Below are positions 45,304 to 54,009 of a stretch of 64,000 bases of DNA, piece by piece. The position numbers were made by a program, and so were the translations under genes. The stretch lies in the NCBI GenBank assembly GCA_945873815.1, contig CAMCEE010000010.1:1-64000 (forward strand), in the 5' to 3' direction. The notes under the pieces were generated by a model. The model saw nothing but the letters and a program-made list of their open reading frames with translations, was not told where the DNA came from and did not search any database. The DNA comes from an uncultured Caryophanales bacterium. Lineage in GTDB: Bacteria; Bacillota_I; Bacilli_A; RFN20; CAG-449. How positions within the stretch are numbered: position 1 is the stretch's first letter; every line of letters starts with the position of its first letter.

Positions 45304-46533
45304 TTATGATAAAAATAAATCAGCTTTACCAATCAAAAAATCTACTATATTCAAATGAGTAATTCCATCTCTAGACATGTCAATTTTATCCAATGACAAT
45401 ACATATTTTGGAGAAGAATCGCTTATTGGCGAAAAGGCACCAAACTCGCGTTCTATAGTTGGTTTGCTAGATAATAAATACGCAACTTGAATAAAACATT
45501 TCTTTCCATTTTTTATCGCAACAAAATCAATTTCACCCTTATATGTTTTACCAGTAAATACCTCATAATCCCTTGATATTAGCTCATTATAGATTACATT
45601 TTCAAGAAAAAAAGTATCTTCAAAATCTATATAATTTGTGTTAATTATTCTTAATCCCATATCGATTGCATATTGTTTTTCTTTAGTTTTTAGAATTTCT
45701 TTACCAACAATATTATATCTTTTAACTCTTGAAATAAAAAAAGCCTTTTCCATTCTTTCTAAATAATTATATATACTCTTCTTTTCAATTTCACTTTTAT
45801 TTTTTGAGTTATTTGCATTATAATACGAAACAACATTTTCGGCAGAAAATTCTTTTCCAGCATTAGCTAAAATATATGATGAAACTGTATTAAATTTGTA
45901 CTTTTCAATAGTTGAATTCTTTTTAAATATATCTTTTTCACAAATACCTTTATAGTGATCTTTTAAATAATTAATAATTTGCGACTCTTTATTAAAATCA
46001 AATCTTTGAGGTAAACCACCATACTTTATGTAGTCGTAAATAAAATCATCTGTTACATTTTTCCCATTTAATAATAAGTACTCAACAGCCTCCTTATAAC
46101 TAAATGGCAATATCTTAAATTCAACTGTACGTCCAACTAATAAAGTTGCTAATTCACCGGACAATAGCTTTGAATTGCTTCCAGTAATAAAAATCGAGCA
46201 ATTTAATGTTGCTTTGAATGAAGCAATTACCTTTTCAAACTCGTTGACATGTTGAATTTCATCAAAAAACATATAATACTTATTCGAATCAATAATATTA
46301 TTTTTAATTAACTGATTGAAATCTTTTGCTTCTTTTATATCTTCATATTCAAAGTCTTCAAAATTAATATAAATTATATGATTATCTTTGACACCTAGAC
46401 TCTTTATCTCATCGATAATTTGACTCATTATTATGGATTTGCCGCATCTTCTTATCCCAGTTAAGACTTTTATTAAATCAATATCATAATATGGTCTAAT
46501 TTTTTCTAAATAATGTTCTCTTACAATTTTCAT
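45304..46533 (-). CDS. AAA ATPase with DUF4143 domain
   Basis: The 409-residue protein starts with a P-loop ATPase (LTGIRRCGKSIIMSQII near residue 25; YYMFFDEIQHVNEFE; FITGSNSKL) and ends with a DUF4143 domain that looks like a PD-(D/E)XK fold (DFVAIKNGKKCFIQVAYLLS). This family is widespread in anaerobes and archaea, often in many copies and variably present. Its role is unknown; links to defence or toxin-like systems are guesses. Upstream are a 12-bp inverted repeat and the remnant of a second gene of the same family. Confidence 0.9.
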   Translation of the reverse strand: MKIVREHYLEKIRPYYDIDLIKVLTGIRRCGKSIIMSQIIDEIKSLGVKDNHIIYINFEDFEYEDIKEAKDFNQLIKNNIIDSNKYYMFFDEIQHVNEFEKVIASFKATLNCSIFITGSNSKLLSGELATLLVGRTVEFKILPFSYKEAVEYLLLNGKNVTDDFIYDYIKYGGLPQRFDFNKESQIINYLKDHYKGICEKDIFKKNSTIEKYKFNTVSSYILANAGKEFSAENVVSYYNANNSKNKSEIEKKSIYNYLERMEKAFFISRVKRYNIVGKEILKTKEKQYAIDMGLRIINTNYIDFEDTFFLENVIYNELISRDYEVFTGKTYKGEIDFVAIKNGKKCFIQVAYLLSSKPTIEREFGAFSPISDSSPKYVLSLDKIDMSRDGITHLNIVDFLIGKADLFLS

Positions 46534-46586
46534 TTCATTATCAACTCCAAATATATTATAGCAATTTTCATCGAAATAGAAATATG

Positions 46587-46763
46587 TTTTTACACAAATT
46601 CAAAAAAAATCCATTTTTGTGTAAAAAGATATTTACTTGTTATAAGTAATAGTGAACATGTCATATTCGCAACTTATTTTCTTTCGTTGTAAATGCATTT
46701 TTTATTTACAACTAGATATATTTCATTCGGGGAAAAAATAAACCAATATTCTATGAATATTGG
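46587..46763. repeat. Three perfect inverted repeats upstream of the DUF4143 gene
   Basis: TTTTTACACAAA/TTTGTGTAAAAA (46587-46598 and 46616-46627, 12 bp) is the nearest to the gene. GTTGTAAAT/ATTTACAAC (46686-46694 and 46704-46712, 9 bp) and CCAATATTC/GAATATTGG (46743-46763, 9 bp) follow. None has a U-run on the gene strand, so they are not simple terminators. They may be operators or remains of mobile DNA. Confidence 0.55.
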
Positions 46764-46779
46764 CGAATATTTAATATTT

Positions 46780-46898
46780 CAGTTGATTTTTTCAACGAGC
46801 TCGACACCATCGGGAGATGAGTAAAAGATTTTATATACTTAAACATATCTATCCATTTTGTTTATTAGCTGATTTAAATAATAATCTCTTTTAACCAT
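46780..46898 (-). pseudogene. Truncated remnant of a second DUF4143 ATPase
   Basis: From ATG 46898, with AGAGGTGA before it, the frame reads MVKRDYYLNQLINKMDRYV and stops. This is the typical first part of an AAA/DUF4143 protein, which would normally go on to a P-loop (ITGIRRCGKS). The rest is missing. A little further on, another frame gives SSPDGVELVEKIN, sharing TGTCGAGCTCGTTGA with the remnant at 44767-44781. Confidence 0.45.
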
Positions 46899-47007
46899 AA
46901 TTGTCACCTCTCGTTGAATTTTTTTGCAATAACTTCATTACATTATCTAAAGAACTGACTTCACTGATAGATTTTTTCACACACATCACTTCAATATGTC
47001 CATTCAT
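46891..47007 (-). CDS. Possible small protein (38 aa) upstream of the DUF4143 remnant
   Basis: A 38-codon ORF starts at 47007 after GAAGGAGA and ends at TAA 46893, overlapping the start of the remnant. The product begins MNGHIEVMCVKKSISEVSSL and resembles nothing I know. It could be a leader peptide coupled to the lost ATPase gene or a leftover of a partner gene. Confidence 0.35.
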   Translation of the reverse strand: MNGHIEVMCVKKSISEVSSLDNVMKLLQKNSTRGDNYG

Positions 47008-47082
47008 TGGATTAATCTCCTTCTTTCCTCAAGCAATATATGTAAAGAAAATGTAAGATCCTGTTAATCTAATTGTATCCTA

Positions 47083-47123
47083 TAAAAAAAGATTGAGCAT
47101 AATGTTAATAAGCTACAATCTTT
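47083..47123 (-). terminator. Terminator of prs
   Basis: On the minus strand AAAGATTG pairs with CAATCTTT, with an inner GC pair step, followed by seven T. It lies 20 bases after the prs stop. Confidence 0.75.
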
Positions 47124-47142
47124 GTATTAATATTTAATCTAT

Positions 47143-48099
47143 TTATTCAACTTGAAATAATGAATAAACTTGAGATACTGGTGTTCCACTTTCGATATTT
47201 TCAATAACTTTTGCAATTACTGGTGCTAAACTCAATACCTTAACAATTTTGCTTTCTTTCATTTTCCCGTTTAATGGAATAGAATCGGTTGTAACAATCT
47301 CATCGAATGTTCCATCAAGTAATCTTTCACTCGCAGGATCAGAGAATACTCCATGAGAACAAGCAATCGAAACTCTTTTTGCTCCATTTGCTTTTAATGC
47401 TTTTGCACCAGCATGAGCAGATCCGGCAGTATCAATCATATCATCAATCATCAAGCAATCTTTTCCATTAACATCACCAACAATATTCATGACTTCTGCA
47501 ACATTAGGTCCTGTCCTACGTTTATCGATGATTGCAAGAGGAAGATTCAATCTTTCTGCAACTCTTCTTGCTCTATTAACTCCACCATGATCAGGTGAAA
47601 CAACTACAGTATTTGATACATCCTTTTCTGCATAATAATTTGCAATCAAAGGAATTGCTGTTAATTCATCTACTAAGCAAGAGAAGAATCCTTGGATTTG
47701 CGCAGCATGTAAATCAACTGTAATAACGCGATGAACACCTGCTGTTTTTAACAAATCTGCAACTAATCTTGATGTAATTGGTTGTCTTGGTTTTGATTTT
47801 CTATCTTGACGAGCATAACCAAAGAATGGAATAATCACATTTATTTGATGTGCTGAAGCTCTTTTTAAAGCATCTACAAAAATTAATATTTCAAATAAAT
47901 TATCATTTACTGGTGCACAAGTTGATTGGAGAATATAAACATCCTTTTCACGTACAGAATCAATTGGTTCTACTAGAATCTCTCCATTTGCAAATTTAGT
48001 ATTTTTTACAGGCGAAACAGAAAGGCCTAATTCTTTTGCAACCGCCTCAGTAAGTTCTTTATTCGCACTAAGCGAAAATAACATTGTCTTATCAACCAT
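47143..48099 (-). CDS. prs: Ribose-phosphate pyrophosphokinase
   Basis: Prs makes PRPP from ribose 5-phosphate and ATP for nucleotide, His and Trp synthesis. The 318-residue protein shows the ATP flexible loop FFGYARQDRKSKPRQPI, the metal site VDLHAAQIQGFF, SPDHGGVNRAR, and the PRPP loop CLMIDDMIDTAGS. GAGGAG lies nine bases before the start. It follows ispE as in B. subtilis, but the glmU, purR and spoVG genes that stand between them there are absent. Confidence 0.97.
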   Translation of the reverse strand: MVDKTMLFSLSANKELTEAVAKELGLSVSPVKNTKFANGEILVEPIDSVREKDVYILQSTCAPVNDNLFEILIFVDALKRASAHQINVIIPFFGYARQDRKSKPRQPITSRLVADLLKTAGVHRVITVDLHAAQIQGFFSCLVDELTAIPLIANYYAEKDVSNTVVVSPDHGGVNRARRVAERLNLPLAIIDKRRTGPNVAEVMNIVGDVNGKDCLMIDDMIDTAGSAHAGAKALKANGAKRVSIACSHGVFSDPASERLLDGTFDEIVTTDSIPLNGKMKESKIVKVLSLAPVIAKVIENIESGTPVSQVYSLFQVE

Positions 48100-48187
48100 T
48101 ATATCAATCTCCTCTTATTTCCATTATAAACGATTATTTTTTTTATTCATTAGAAAAGCAAAAGAAAAAGGAAATATTCTTTCCTTT

Positions 48188-49042
48188 TTACATTGTTTTT
48201 GTAATAAATGTGATATATCCTGCTTTTTTTAATATAGAAGCCACTTCTTCTCCTTTTTTTGCATTTTCAAAGAATCCAAAGACACACGATCCTGATCCTG
48301 TCATTAGATTTGCTTCTATTCCATTTTTATTAAAGATTTCCTTTATATCTTGAATATCTGAATTCATCGCAATTGCAGAATCTTCTAAATCATTCACTAA
48401 GTTATTCTTGATTAATTCCATATCATTATTTCTTAATCCCTTAATCAACAAATCAATGTCTCCTTTATTAGTTGATCCTATTTCATCATATTTATTATAG
48501 ACTTCTTTCGTTATTAATCCGTTTTTAGGGCGAGCAAGAATAACCTTATATTTATTTTTAAGATTTAATGGTTCTAATATTTCACCTTTTGAAGTAACGC
48601 GGCAAGAAGTATTTAATATACAAAAAGGAACATCGCTGCCAATTTTACTTCCTATCTCGCATAATTCTTTAATAGAAGTTTTAATCTTCAAATGCTTTAC
48701 TAGAGCCAATAAAACTGAAGCCGCATCCGCAGATCCACCACCAAGACCAGAACCTACTGGAATAATTTTATGAATATGGATTCTAAATTCATTTTTAAAT
48801 CCAAATTTTTCTCGTAAAATCTTTATTGTCTTCGAAACTAAATTTGTTTCATCTGTAGGAACTTGGCAATCATCACAAGTAATAATCGTATCGTATCCTT
48901 TAGGAAGTTCAGTGATTTCAATTCGATCATGTAATTCTAATGGAAGAATTGCCATATCTAATAAATGATATCCATCATTTTCATCTTTACCAACTATTTT
49001 TAAACCTGCATTAATTTTTGCATAAGCTTTAATCATGATCAT
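48188..49042 (-). CDS. ispE: 4-diphosphocytidyl-2-C-methyl-D-erythritol kinase
   Basis: IspE phosphorylates CDP-methylerythritol in the MEP route to isoprenoids. It is a GHMP kinase: KAYAKINAGLKI at the start, the ATP loop PVGSGLGGGSADAASVL near residue 95, and MTGSGSCVFGFF near the end. The start codon overlaps the yabG stop (ATGA), with a second possible start two codons later. It shows that this organism makes isoprenoids by the MEP pathway, which also feeds the lipid carrier recycled by PopT. Confidence 0.95.
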   Translation of the reverse strand: MIMIKAYAKINAGLKIVGKDENDGYHLLDMAILPLELHDRIEITELPKGYDTIITCDDCQVPTDETNLVSKTIKILREKFGFKNEFRIHIHKIIPVGSGLGGGSADAASVLLALVKHLKIKTSIKELCEIGSKIGSDVPFCILNTSCRVTSKGEILEPLNLKNKYKVILARPKNGLITKEVYNKYDEIGSTNKGDIDLLIKGLRNNDMELIKNNLVNDLEDSAIAMNSDIQDIKEIFNKNGIEANLMTGSGSCVFGFFENAKKGEEVASILKKAGYITFITKTM

Positions 49043-49803
49043 ATATAATGCGATCCTCCGACATATATTTTTCTAGCTTTTCCATGAGTCTCAATACCAC
49101 CTAATTCTTTAGATATCGTATTGACTAAAATGTATTCTATATCAATTGGCTCATTAATTCTACTATTTGCCAAAAAAGAAGCAACAATTACAGGATCTAG
49201 AAGATGAATATTATTTCTATTTGGAGAAGAAGCGAAGTTTGCACCTGCTTTTATCAGTTCTTCAAAATAGCTTTGGCAAGCACCTGCAATGATGATTAGA
49301 TCATCTTTATCGCTTCTAACTTTTCTTGCTTCAAGAACTGTATCCACAAAAAACTTAGAGTTGATATAAGATTCAATCTTATACTTATCTTCTTTACTCT
49401 TAAATGAATCATGTCCTGTAATCACTAAAATATCTGGATTATGTTCGATTAATAATTCTTTTATCCTATATTTCATATCTCCTTCTTTTATATAATAACC
49501 AAATGCTTCAACTTTATATTTACTATAAGCTTCCATCGCTCTACGGAGGTATAATTCATCACCATCAATATGAAGAACTTTTCCTTTAACATAATGATCA
49601 AATGATTTTATTCTAGGTAATATTAGATTTTGTTTTTTATTAGGTATATATTCCTCTAAATCATCCTCTCTAGCATCTGCGATAAGACGCACAAATTCTC
49701 CTTTTAAAATAAAGATATCATTCATTTTTCCAATCACACGAAAAACAATATCTCCTTGATACTTTTTTCTAATCACTAAATCATTAATCTTCATATAATC
49801 CAC
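49039..49803 (-). CDS. yabG: Sporulation-specific protease YabG
   Basis: YabG is a protease that trims spore coat proteins; it is made late in the mother cell. The 254-residue protein has the family pattern: DLVIRKKYQGDIVFRVIG at the start, ILKGEFVRLIADAREDDLEE, PDILVITGHDSFKSKEDKY, and ASPNRNNIHLLDPVIVASFL near the end. Its place between rsmA and ispE is that of B. subtilis yabG. This is one of the best single markers here that the organism forms spores. Confidence 0.92.
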   Translation of the reverse strand: MDYMKINDLVIRKKYQGDIVFRVIGKMNDIFILKGEFVRLIADAREDDLEEYIPNKKQNLILPRIKSFDHYVKGKVLHIDGDELYLRRAMEAYSKYKVEAFGYYIKEGDMKYRIKELLIEHNPDILVITGHDSFKSKEDKYKIESYINSKFFVDTVLEARKVRSDKDDLIIIAGACQSYFEELIKAGANFASSPNRNNIHLLDPVIVASFLANSRINEPIDIEYILVNTISKELGGIETHGKARKIYVGGSHYI

Positions 49804-49821
49804 CTATAAATATAGGTATGA

Positions 49822-50658
49822 TTATTTATTTAACATGTAAACTACTTTAGCCAAATTTAGATAATCGTCCAATTCCATTTGATCTGGTCTAATAAGAGGA
49901 TTAAGATTAGCTTTTTCAATTATATTTAACGCATTTTCCTTACCGTTAACAAAAGAGGAAAGATTATTAAGTAAAGTCTTTCTTCTTGATGTAAAAGAAG
50001 CTTTTATTAACTTATATAATAACTTATTAAATTCTTTATCTTTTGATATCTCTTTATTAAATTCAATCATTAAGATAATAGAATCAACATTTGGAACAGG
50101 AATAAAACTGGTTTTAGGTACTTTCCTAACTATAGATAACGTTCCTACATATTGTATATAAATATTTAACGGAGAATAATCCTTACTTCCAACCTTGGCA
50201 TTAATCCTATCATATACTTCTTTTTGAACCATAAACTCAAACTTTTTAACTCTAATATTTGAAGTAACGATTTTTTCAATCAAAGGAGTAGTAATATTAT
50301 AAGGAAGATTAGAGATAATATTAACTTCCTCTTGGTATCTATTTAAATCAACTTTTAAGAAGTCCTCATTAAATATTTTAACGTTTGGATATCGTACAAA
50401 AAAAGCACTCAAATGATTGTACATATCCTTATCGATATCATATGCATCAAGGGGGAATTTTCTATCTGCAAGTTCTTGAGTAAGCGCACCAAGTCCTGGT
50501 CCTATTTCAATCGTTTGAATTAAATCATTTCCCAATGAATCAATTGCTTTTACAACAGTTTCATAATCTGTTAAAAAATTTTGAGAAAACTTCTTTTTTG
50601 GAGTTATCATCAATTCAGTCATCTTTTTAATTACATATTCTTTACTTGCAATTCTCAT
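49822..50658 (-). CDS. rsmA: 16S rRNA dimethyladenosine transferase
   Basis: RsmA (KsgA) dimethylates two adjacent adenines at the 3' end of 16S rRNA during 30S assembly. The 278-residue protein shows FSQNFLTDYETVVKAI, the SAM loop IEIGPGLGALTQEL and the catalytic NLPYNITTPLIEK. The C-terminal helical domain has FTSRRKTLLNNL. It overlaps the rnmV end by 17 bases, a common pairing. Confidence 0.97.
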   Translation of the reverse strand: MRIASKEYVIKKMTELMITPKKKFSQNFLTDYETVVKAIDSLGNDLIQTIEIGPGLGALTQELADRKFPLDAYDIDKDMYNHLSAFFVRYPNVKIFNEDFLKVDLNRYQEEVNIISNLPYNITTPLIEKIVTSNIRVKKFEFMVQKEVYDRINAKVGSKDYSPLNIYIQYVGTLSIVRKVPKTSFIPVPNVDSIILMIEFNKEISKDKEFNKLLYKLIKASFTSRRKTLLNNLSSFVNGKENALNIIEKANLNPLIRPDQMELDDYLNLAKVVYMLNK

Positions 50659-51229
50659 TATTCTTTATAAACTCCTTTACTTCTTCTAAGCTAATACCTG
50701 CAAGAGACAAATGTTTTGCAAGAGTCTTTGCATTTCCATATCCTAAATCAAAATGTTTAAATACTTTTTCTCTTAGTTCTTTTGAATTGTTTTTTCCAGT
50801 TAAACCAAGGGAAAACAAATTAAAGGAACTAATTATTTCATTCTTCTCATCATATTCAAATTTCACTAATTTTGATAAAGCTCTTCTTATTTCTTCTTCA
50901 TCACATTCTGCAACCCCTAGTTTTTTGCCTTTAATTGACTTCGATCTATCCACATATGCATGAAAAACACCAGGTACGTTATTAGAAACTATGTTTCTAA
51001 TACGTAATCCAGGATAATCTGGGTCTGTAAGCACAATTATTTTTCTTGATGAAGAAAGACGTTGCAGATATGAAATTGTTTCACGTGAAATTTCCGAACC
51101 ATTAGTAATTACAAAATGTGCATCTACAATTTTCGACACTTTATCAACATCCGACTTACCTTCTACAACGATTATCGGCTTTTTCGTATTTTCACTATCT
51201 AATCCCAAACAATCTTTTCCCATTTTCAT
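50642..51229 (-). CDS. rnmV: Ribonuclease M5
   Basis: RNase M5 matures 5S rRNA. The 195-residue protein has a Toprim domain with the catalytic Glu in IIVVEGKSDVDKV and the metal-binding Asp cluster VLTDPDYPGLRIR, and a C-terminal part ending with a helix-hairpin-like KHLSLAGISLEEVKEF. The 5' end overlaps tatD by about 34 bases; the start at 51229 has only a weak site and a later one is possible. It overlaps rsmA by 17 bases. Confidence 0.95.
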   Translation of the reverse strand: MKMGKDCLGLDSENTKKPIIVVEGKSDVDKVSKIVDAHFVITNGSEISRETISYLQRLSSSRKIIVLTDPDYPGLRIRNIVSNNVPGVFHAYVDRSKSIKGKKLGVAECDEEEIRRALSKLVKFEYDEKNEIISSFNLFSLGLTGKNNSKELREKVFKHFDLGYGNAKTLAKHLSLAGISLEEVKEFIKNNENCK

Positions 51230-51971
51230 ACGTAGCCTCTTCTATTTCACGTGAATTATTTTCGCGAATTTTCGCTATCTCATCAATCACATACTTCACA
51301 TAATAAGGATAATTGATTTTGCCTCTATACGGATGAGGAGTTAAATAAGGAGAATCTGTTTCGACTAATAATTTTTCTAATGGTATATTTCTTGCAACTA
51401 ATTTTGGAGCTTCTGCTTTTTTCCAAGTAACAGGACCATCTAATCCAATATAGAAACCCATTTTTAATATCTCATTCATATACTCTAAACTACCGCTAAA
51501 ACAATGTAAAACTCCTCCATATTTTGGAGTATGTTTTTTTAGTATTTCTAACGTTAATCCATGTGCTTCTCTATCATGAACAATTATCGGTAGATGTAAT
51601 TCATTTGCTAGTTCTATTTGAGCGATAAAAAACTCTTTTTGTTTATTAATTGTTTTCTCATCTTTCACCCAATATCTATCAAGTCCAATTTCACCAATTG
51701 CTTTAATTTTATTTGAAGTTAAATATAATTCTTTTAATTGTTTAATTCCTTCTTCAAGATCAATTGAATCAACTTCTTCAGGATGAATCCCTATCGCACA
51801 ATATACTTCCTCAAATCGAGAGGCAATATCAATAGCCTTTTTTGAATTATTAATATTATCTCCTGGAATCATCATTAATGAAATTCCATTCATTAAGCAA
51901 GTTTCAACTACTTTATCAATTCCTTCTTCATATTTATCATCATATATATGACAATGCGTATCAAAAATCAT
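51195..51971 (-). CDS. tatD: TatD family deoxyribonuclease
   Basis: A 258-residue metal-dependent hydrolase of the TatD family, with DTHCHIYDDKYE (HxH), the Glu in IGEIGLDRYW, IVHDREAH, HCFSGSLEYM and the Asp in VETDSPYLTPHPYRG. Family members act as 3'-5' exonucleases on DNA. It starts one base before the mnmE stop and overlaps rnmV, so the series mnmE-tatD-rnmV-rsmA is tightly packed. Confidence 0.93.
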   Translation of the reverse strand: MIFDTHCHIYDDKYEEGIDKVVETCLMNGISLMMIPGDNINNSKKAIDIASRFEEVYCAIGIHPEEVDSIDLEEGIKQLKELYLTSNKIKAIGEIGLDRYWVKDEKTINKQKEFFIAQIELANELHLPIIVHDREAHGLTLEILKKHTPKYGGVLHCFSGSLEYMNEILKMGFYIGLDGPVTWKKAEAPKLVARNIPLEKLLVETDSPYLTPHPYRGKINYPYYVKYVIDEIAKIRENNSREIEEATYENGKRLFGIR

Positions 51972-51972
51972 A

Positions 51973-53307
51973 TTATTTACCTACACAGAATCTAGCAAAG
52001 ATTTCACTTGATAAATCAACTGAAATTTCTTCACCCAAAATATTTTTAATATCGTCATAAGCTGCTTTTATTCCAATAGAAACTAAATCTAATGATAAAC
52101 CCATTTTATTTTCATCAAGCGCTTGTATTAAATCCTGTTGTGCTTTTTTAAGTAATCCTATTTCACGAGCAGAGCATAATGAAGGAGAGAGTTCATTTAT
52201 CTTATCTAACGAGAACATTTTCTTAATCTCATTTAGAAGACGAGAAATATCTTTATCTTTTGCAGATATATAAATCTTATCTTCATCAAGTTTATCTACT
52301 AAATCCTTTTTATTATATATAGTAATAGATTTCTTATCCTTAATCATTTTCATTAAGATAATATCTTCATCTGTTATTCTATCCGCTTCAAGAACTAAAA
52401 TAACTAAATCAGCATCTTCAATACTTTTTCTTGAGCGATCGATTCCTATCTTTTCTACTTCATTATCCGCTTCTCTAATGCCTGCAGTATCAAGAAGATT
52501 GATCACTAATCCATTTAAATTAATTTTACCTTCAACAATATCTCTTGTTGTTCCTGGAATAGAAGTTACTATAGCTTTTTCCTCATTAACTAAAGCATTA
52601 AGTAAAGAGGATTTTCCAACATTTGGACGTCCAACGAGTGCAACTTTAATTCCATCCTTTATTATTTTTGCACTTTCTCCTTCTTTTATAATCTCATTCA
52701 ATGTTGAAAGAATACTACCAACATCATTTTCAATCTTTTCTTCCGTAACTACTTCAATATCCTCATATTCTGGGTAATCAATATTTACTTCGATTAAAGA
52801 AAGAATATCCGCGAGAGAATTCTTTATTGGAGTAAGAAGAGAAGAAGTTTCACCAGTTAATGAATATAAAGCTAATTGTTTTGCTTCTTTAGTTTCAGAA
52901 TTAATCATTTCATTAACTGCTTCTGCTTGAACTAAATCAATTCTACCATTAAAGTATGCTCTAGAAGTAAATTCACCTCTTTCAGCCATTCTAATTCCTT
53001 GAGAAAGAAATAAGGAAATTATTTGATCTACTATTAACATTGACCCATGACAAGAGATTTCAATCGAATCTTCTCCTGTATAACTTCTTGGTCCTTTAAA
53101 ATATGTCAAAAGCACCTCATCAATTTTTTCGTGAGTTATTGGATCAACAATATAACCATAGGAAACTTGATGCGTTTCTTTAATTTTCCCTTTAAAACAT
53201 TTTTGTACAATTTCAAGAACATTATCACCTGAAATCCTAATAACAGCAAGAGCACCTTTCATCGGTGGAGTTGCAAGTGCAATAATTGGATCAAACATTT
53301 TCTTCAC
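51973..53307 (-). CDS. mnmE: tRNA modification GTPase MnmE
   Basis: MnmE, with MnmG, modifies the wobble uridine (cmnm5U) of certain tRNAs. The 444-residue protein has the folate-binding N-terminal domain (DPIIALATPPMKGALAVIRI), a helical middle, and an inserted G domain (GRPNVGKSSLLNAL, DTAGIREADNEVE, IYNKKDLVD). The essential C-terminal FCVGK ends the protein. mnmG, usually the next gene, is not here; tatD follows instead. Confidence 0.96.
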   Translation of the reverse strand: MKKMFDPIIALATPPMKGALAVIRISGDNVLEIVQKCFKGKIKETHQVSYGYIVDPITHEKIDEVLLTYFKGPRSYTGEDSIEISCHGSMLIVDQIISLFLSQGIRMAERGEFTSRAYFNGRIDLVQAEAVNEMINSETKEAKQLALYSLTGETSSLLTPIKNSLADILSLIEVNIDYPEYEDIEVVTEEKIENDVGSILSTLNEIIKEGESAKIIKDGIKVALVGRPNVGKSSLLNALVNEEKAIVTSIPGTTRDIVEGKINLNGLVINLLDTAGIREADNEVEKIGIDRSRKSIEDADLVILVLEADRITDEDIILMKMIKDKKSITIYNKKDLVDKLDEDKIYISAKDKDISRLLNEIKKMFSLDKINELSPSLCSAREIGLLKKAQQDLIQALDENKMGLSLDLVSIGIKAAYDDIKNILGEEISVDLSSEIFARFCVGK

Positions 53308-53413
53308 CTCGATATAAGTATATATTAATTTCCTACATCCAAAAAGAAATTATTCATTTTTTATGGTACATTTCAAATAAAAAGTGCTAGGAATAACCTA
53401 ACACTATTAATAA

Positions 53414-53998
53414 TTAATCAACGTAGATGATTTGAATTTGTCTTGTCTTACCAAAACCAGTTGATTCTGTTTTGATATGAGGCATATTAGTTAAGCAATT
53501 ATGAATAACTCTTCTTTCATCTGCAGGCATAGGATCAAGAGTTGCGGTTTGATGAGTTTTTTGTACTTCATGTGCAATTCTTTTTGCCATCTTTGATAAA
53601 CGATCATATTTATCGCCTTTATATCCATTAATATCTAATAGAATTCTGTATCTATGTTTGAAATGATTTGATACAGCAATTCTTGTCATTTCATTTAAAG
53701 CTTGTAATGTATTACCATTCTTACCAATTAAAACTGAATTATGATCAGAATCTATCTTTAAATGGATGATATCATCACTAATTGATGGATTTACTTTACA
53801 ATCAATACCTAATGCTTCAATTGCATCATGTAGATAGAATTGTGCATATTCAATAACATCAACAATTGAATATACTTCAATTTCAACATTGTCTTCTTCT
53901 TGAGATAAGACAGTGTATACTAATTCTTCTTTTGCAACATATTCTTCTTTTGCAGCATTTTCTAATACTTCGTCTAATGTTTTTCCGTTATACTTCAT
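53414..53998 (-). CDS. jag: KhpB/Jag RNA-binding protein
   Basis: The 194-residue protein has a short N-terminal Jag domain (MKYNGKTLDEVLENAAKEEY), a KH domain with SVLIGKNGNTLQALNEMTRI, and a C-terminal R3H domain with DPMPADERRVIHNCLTNMPH. In Firmicutes Jag binds mRNAs with KhpA and affects cell length; its name comes from spoIIIJ, its usual upstream neighbour, which it also has here. The linker between the Jag and KH domains is short. Confidence 0.95.
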   Translation of the reverse strand: MKYNGKTLDEVLENAAKEEYVAKEELVYTVLSQEEDNVEIEVYSIVDVIEYAQFYLHDAIEALGIDCKVNPSISDDIIHLKIDSDHNSVLIGKNGNTLQALNEMTRIAVSNHFKHRYRILLDINGYKGDKYDRLSKMAKRIAHEVQKTHQTATLDPMPADERRVIHNCLTNMPHIKTESTGFGKTRQIQIIYVD

Positions 53999-54009
53999 AT
54001 TTATACCTC

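Noticed and set aside
46891-47007. Toxin-antitoxin module with the DUF4143 gene
   Set aside because: The small ORF faces only a broken ATPase fragment, has no antitoxin-like motif, and the intact ATPase gene lacks such a partner.
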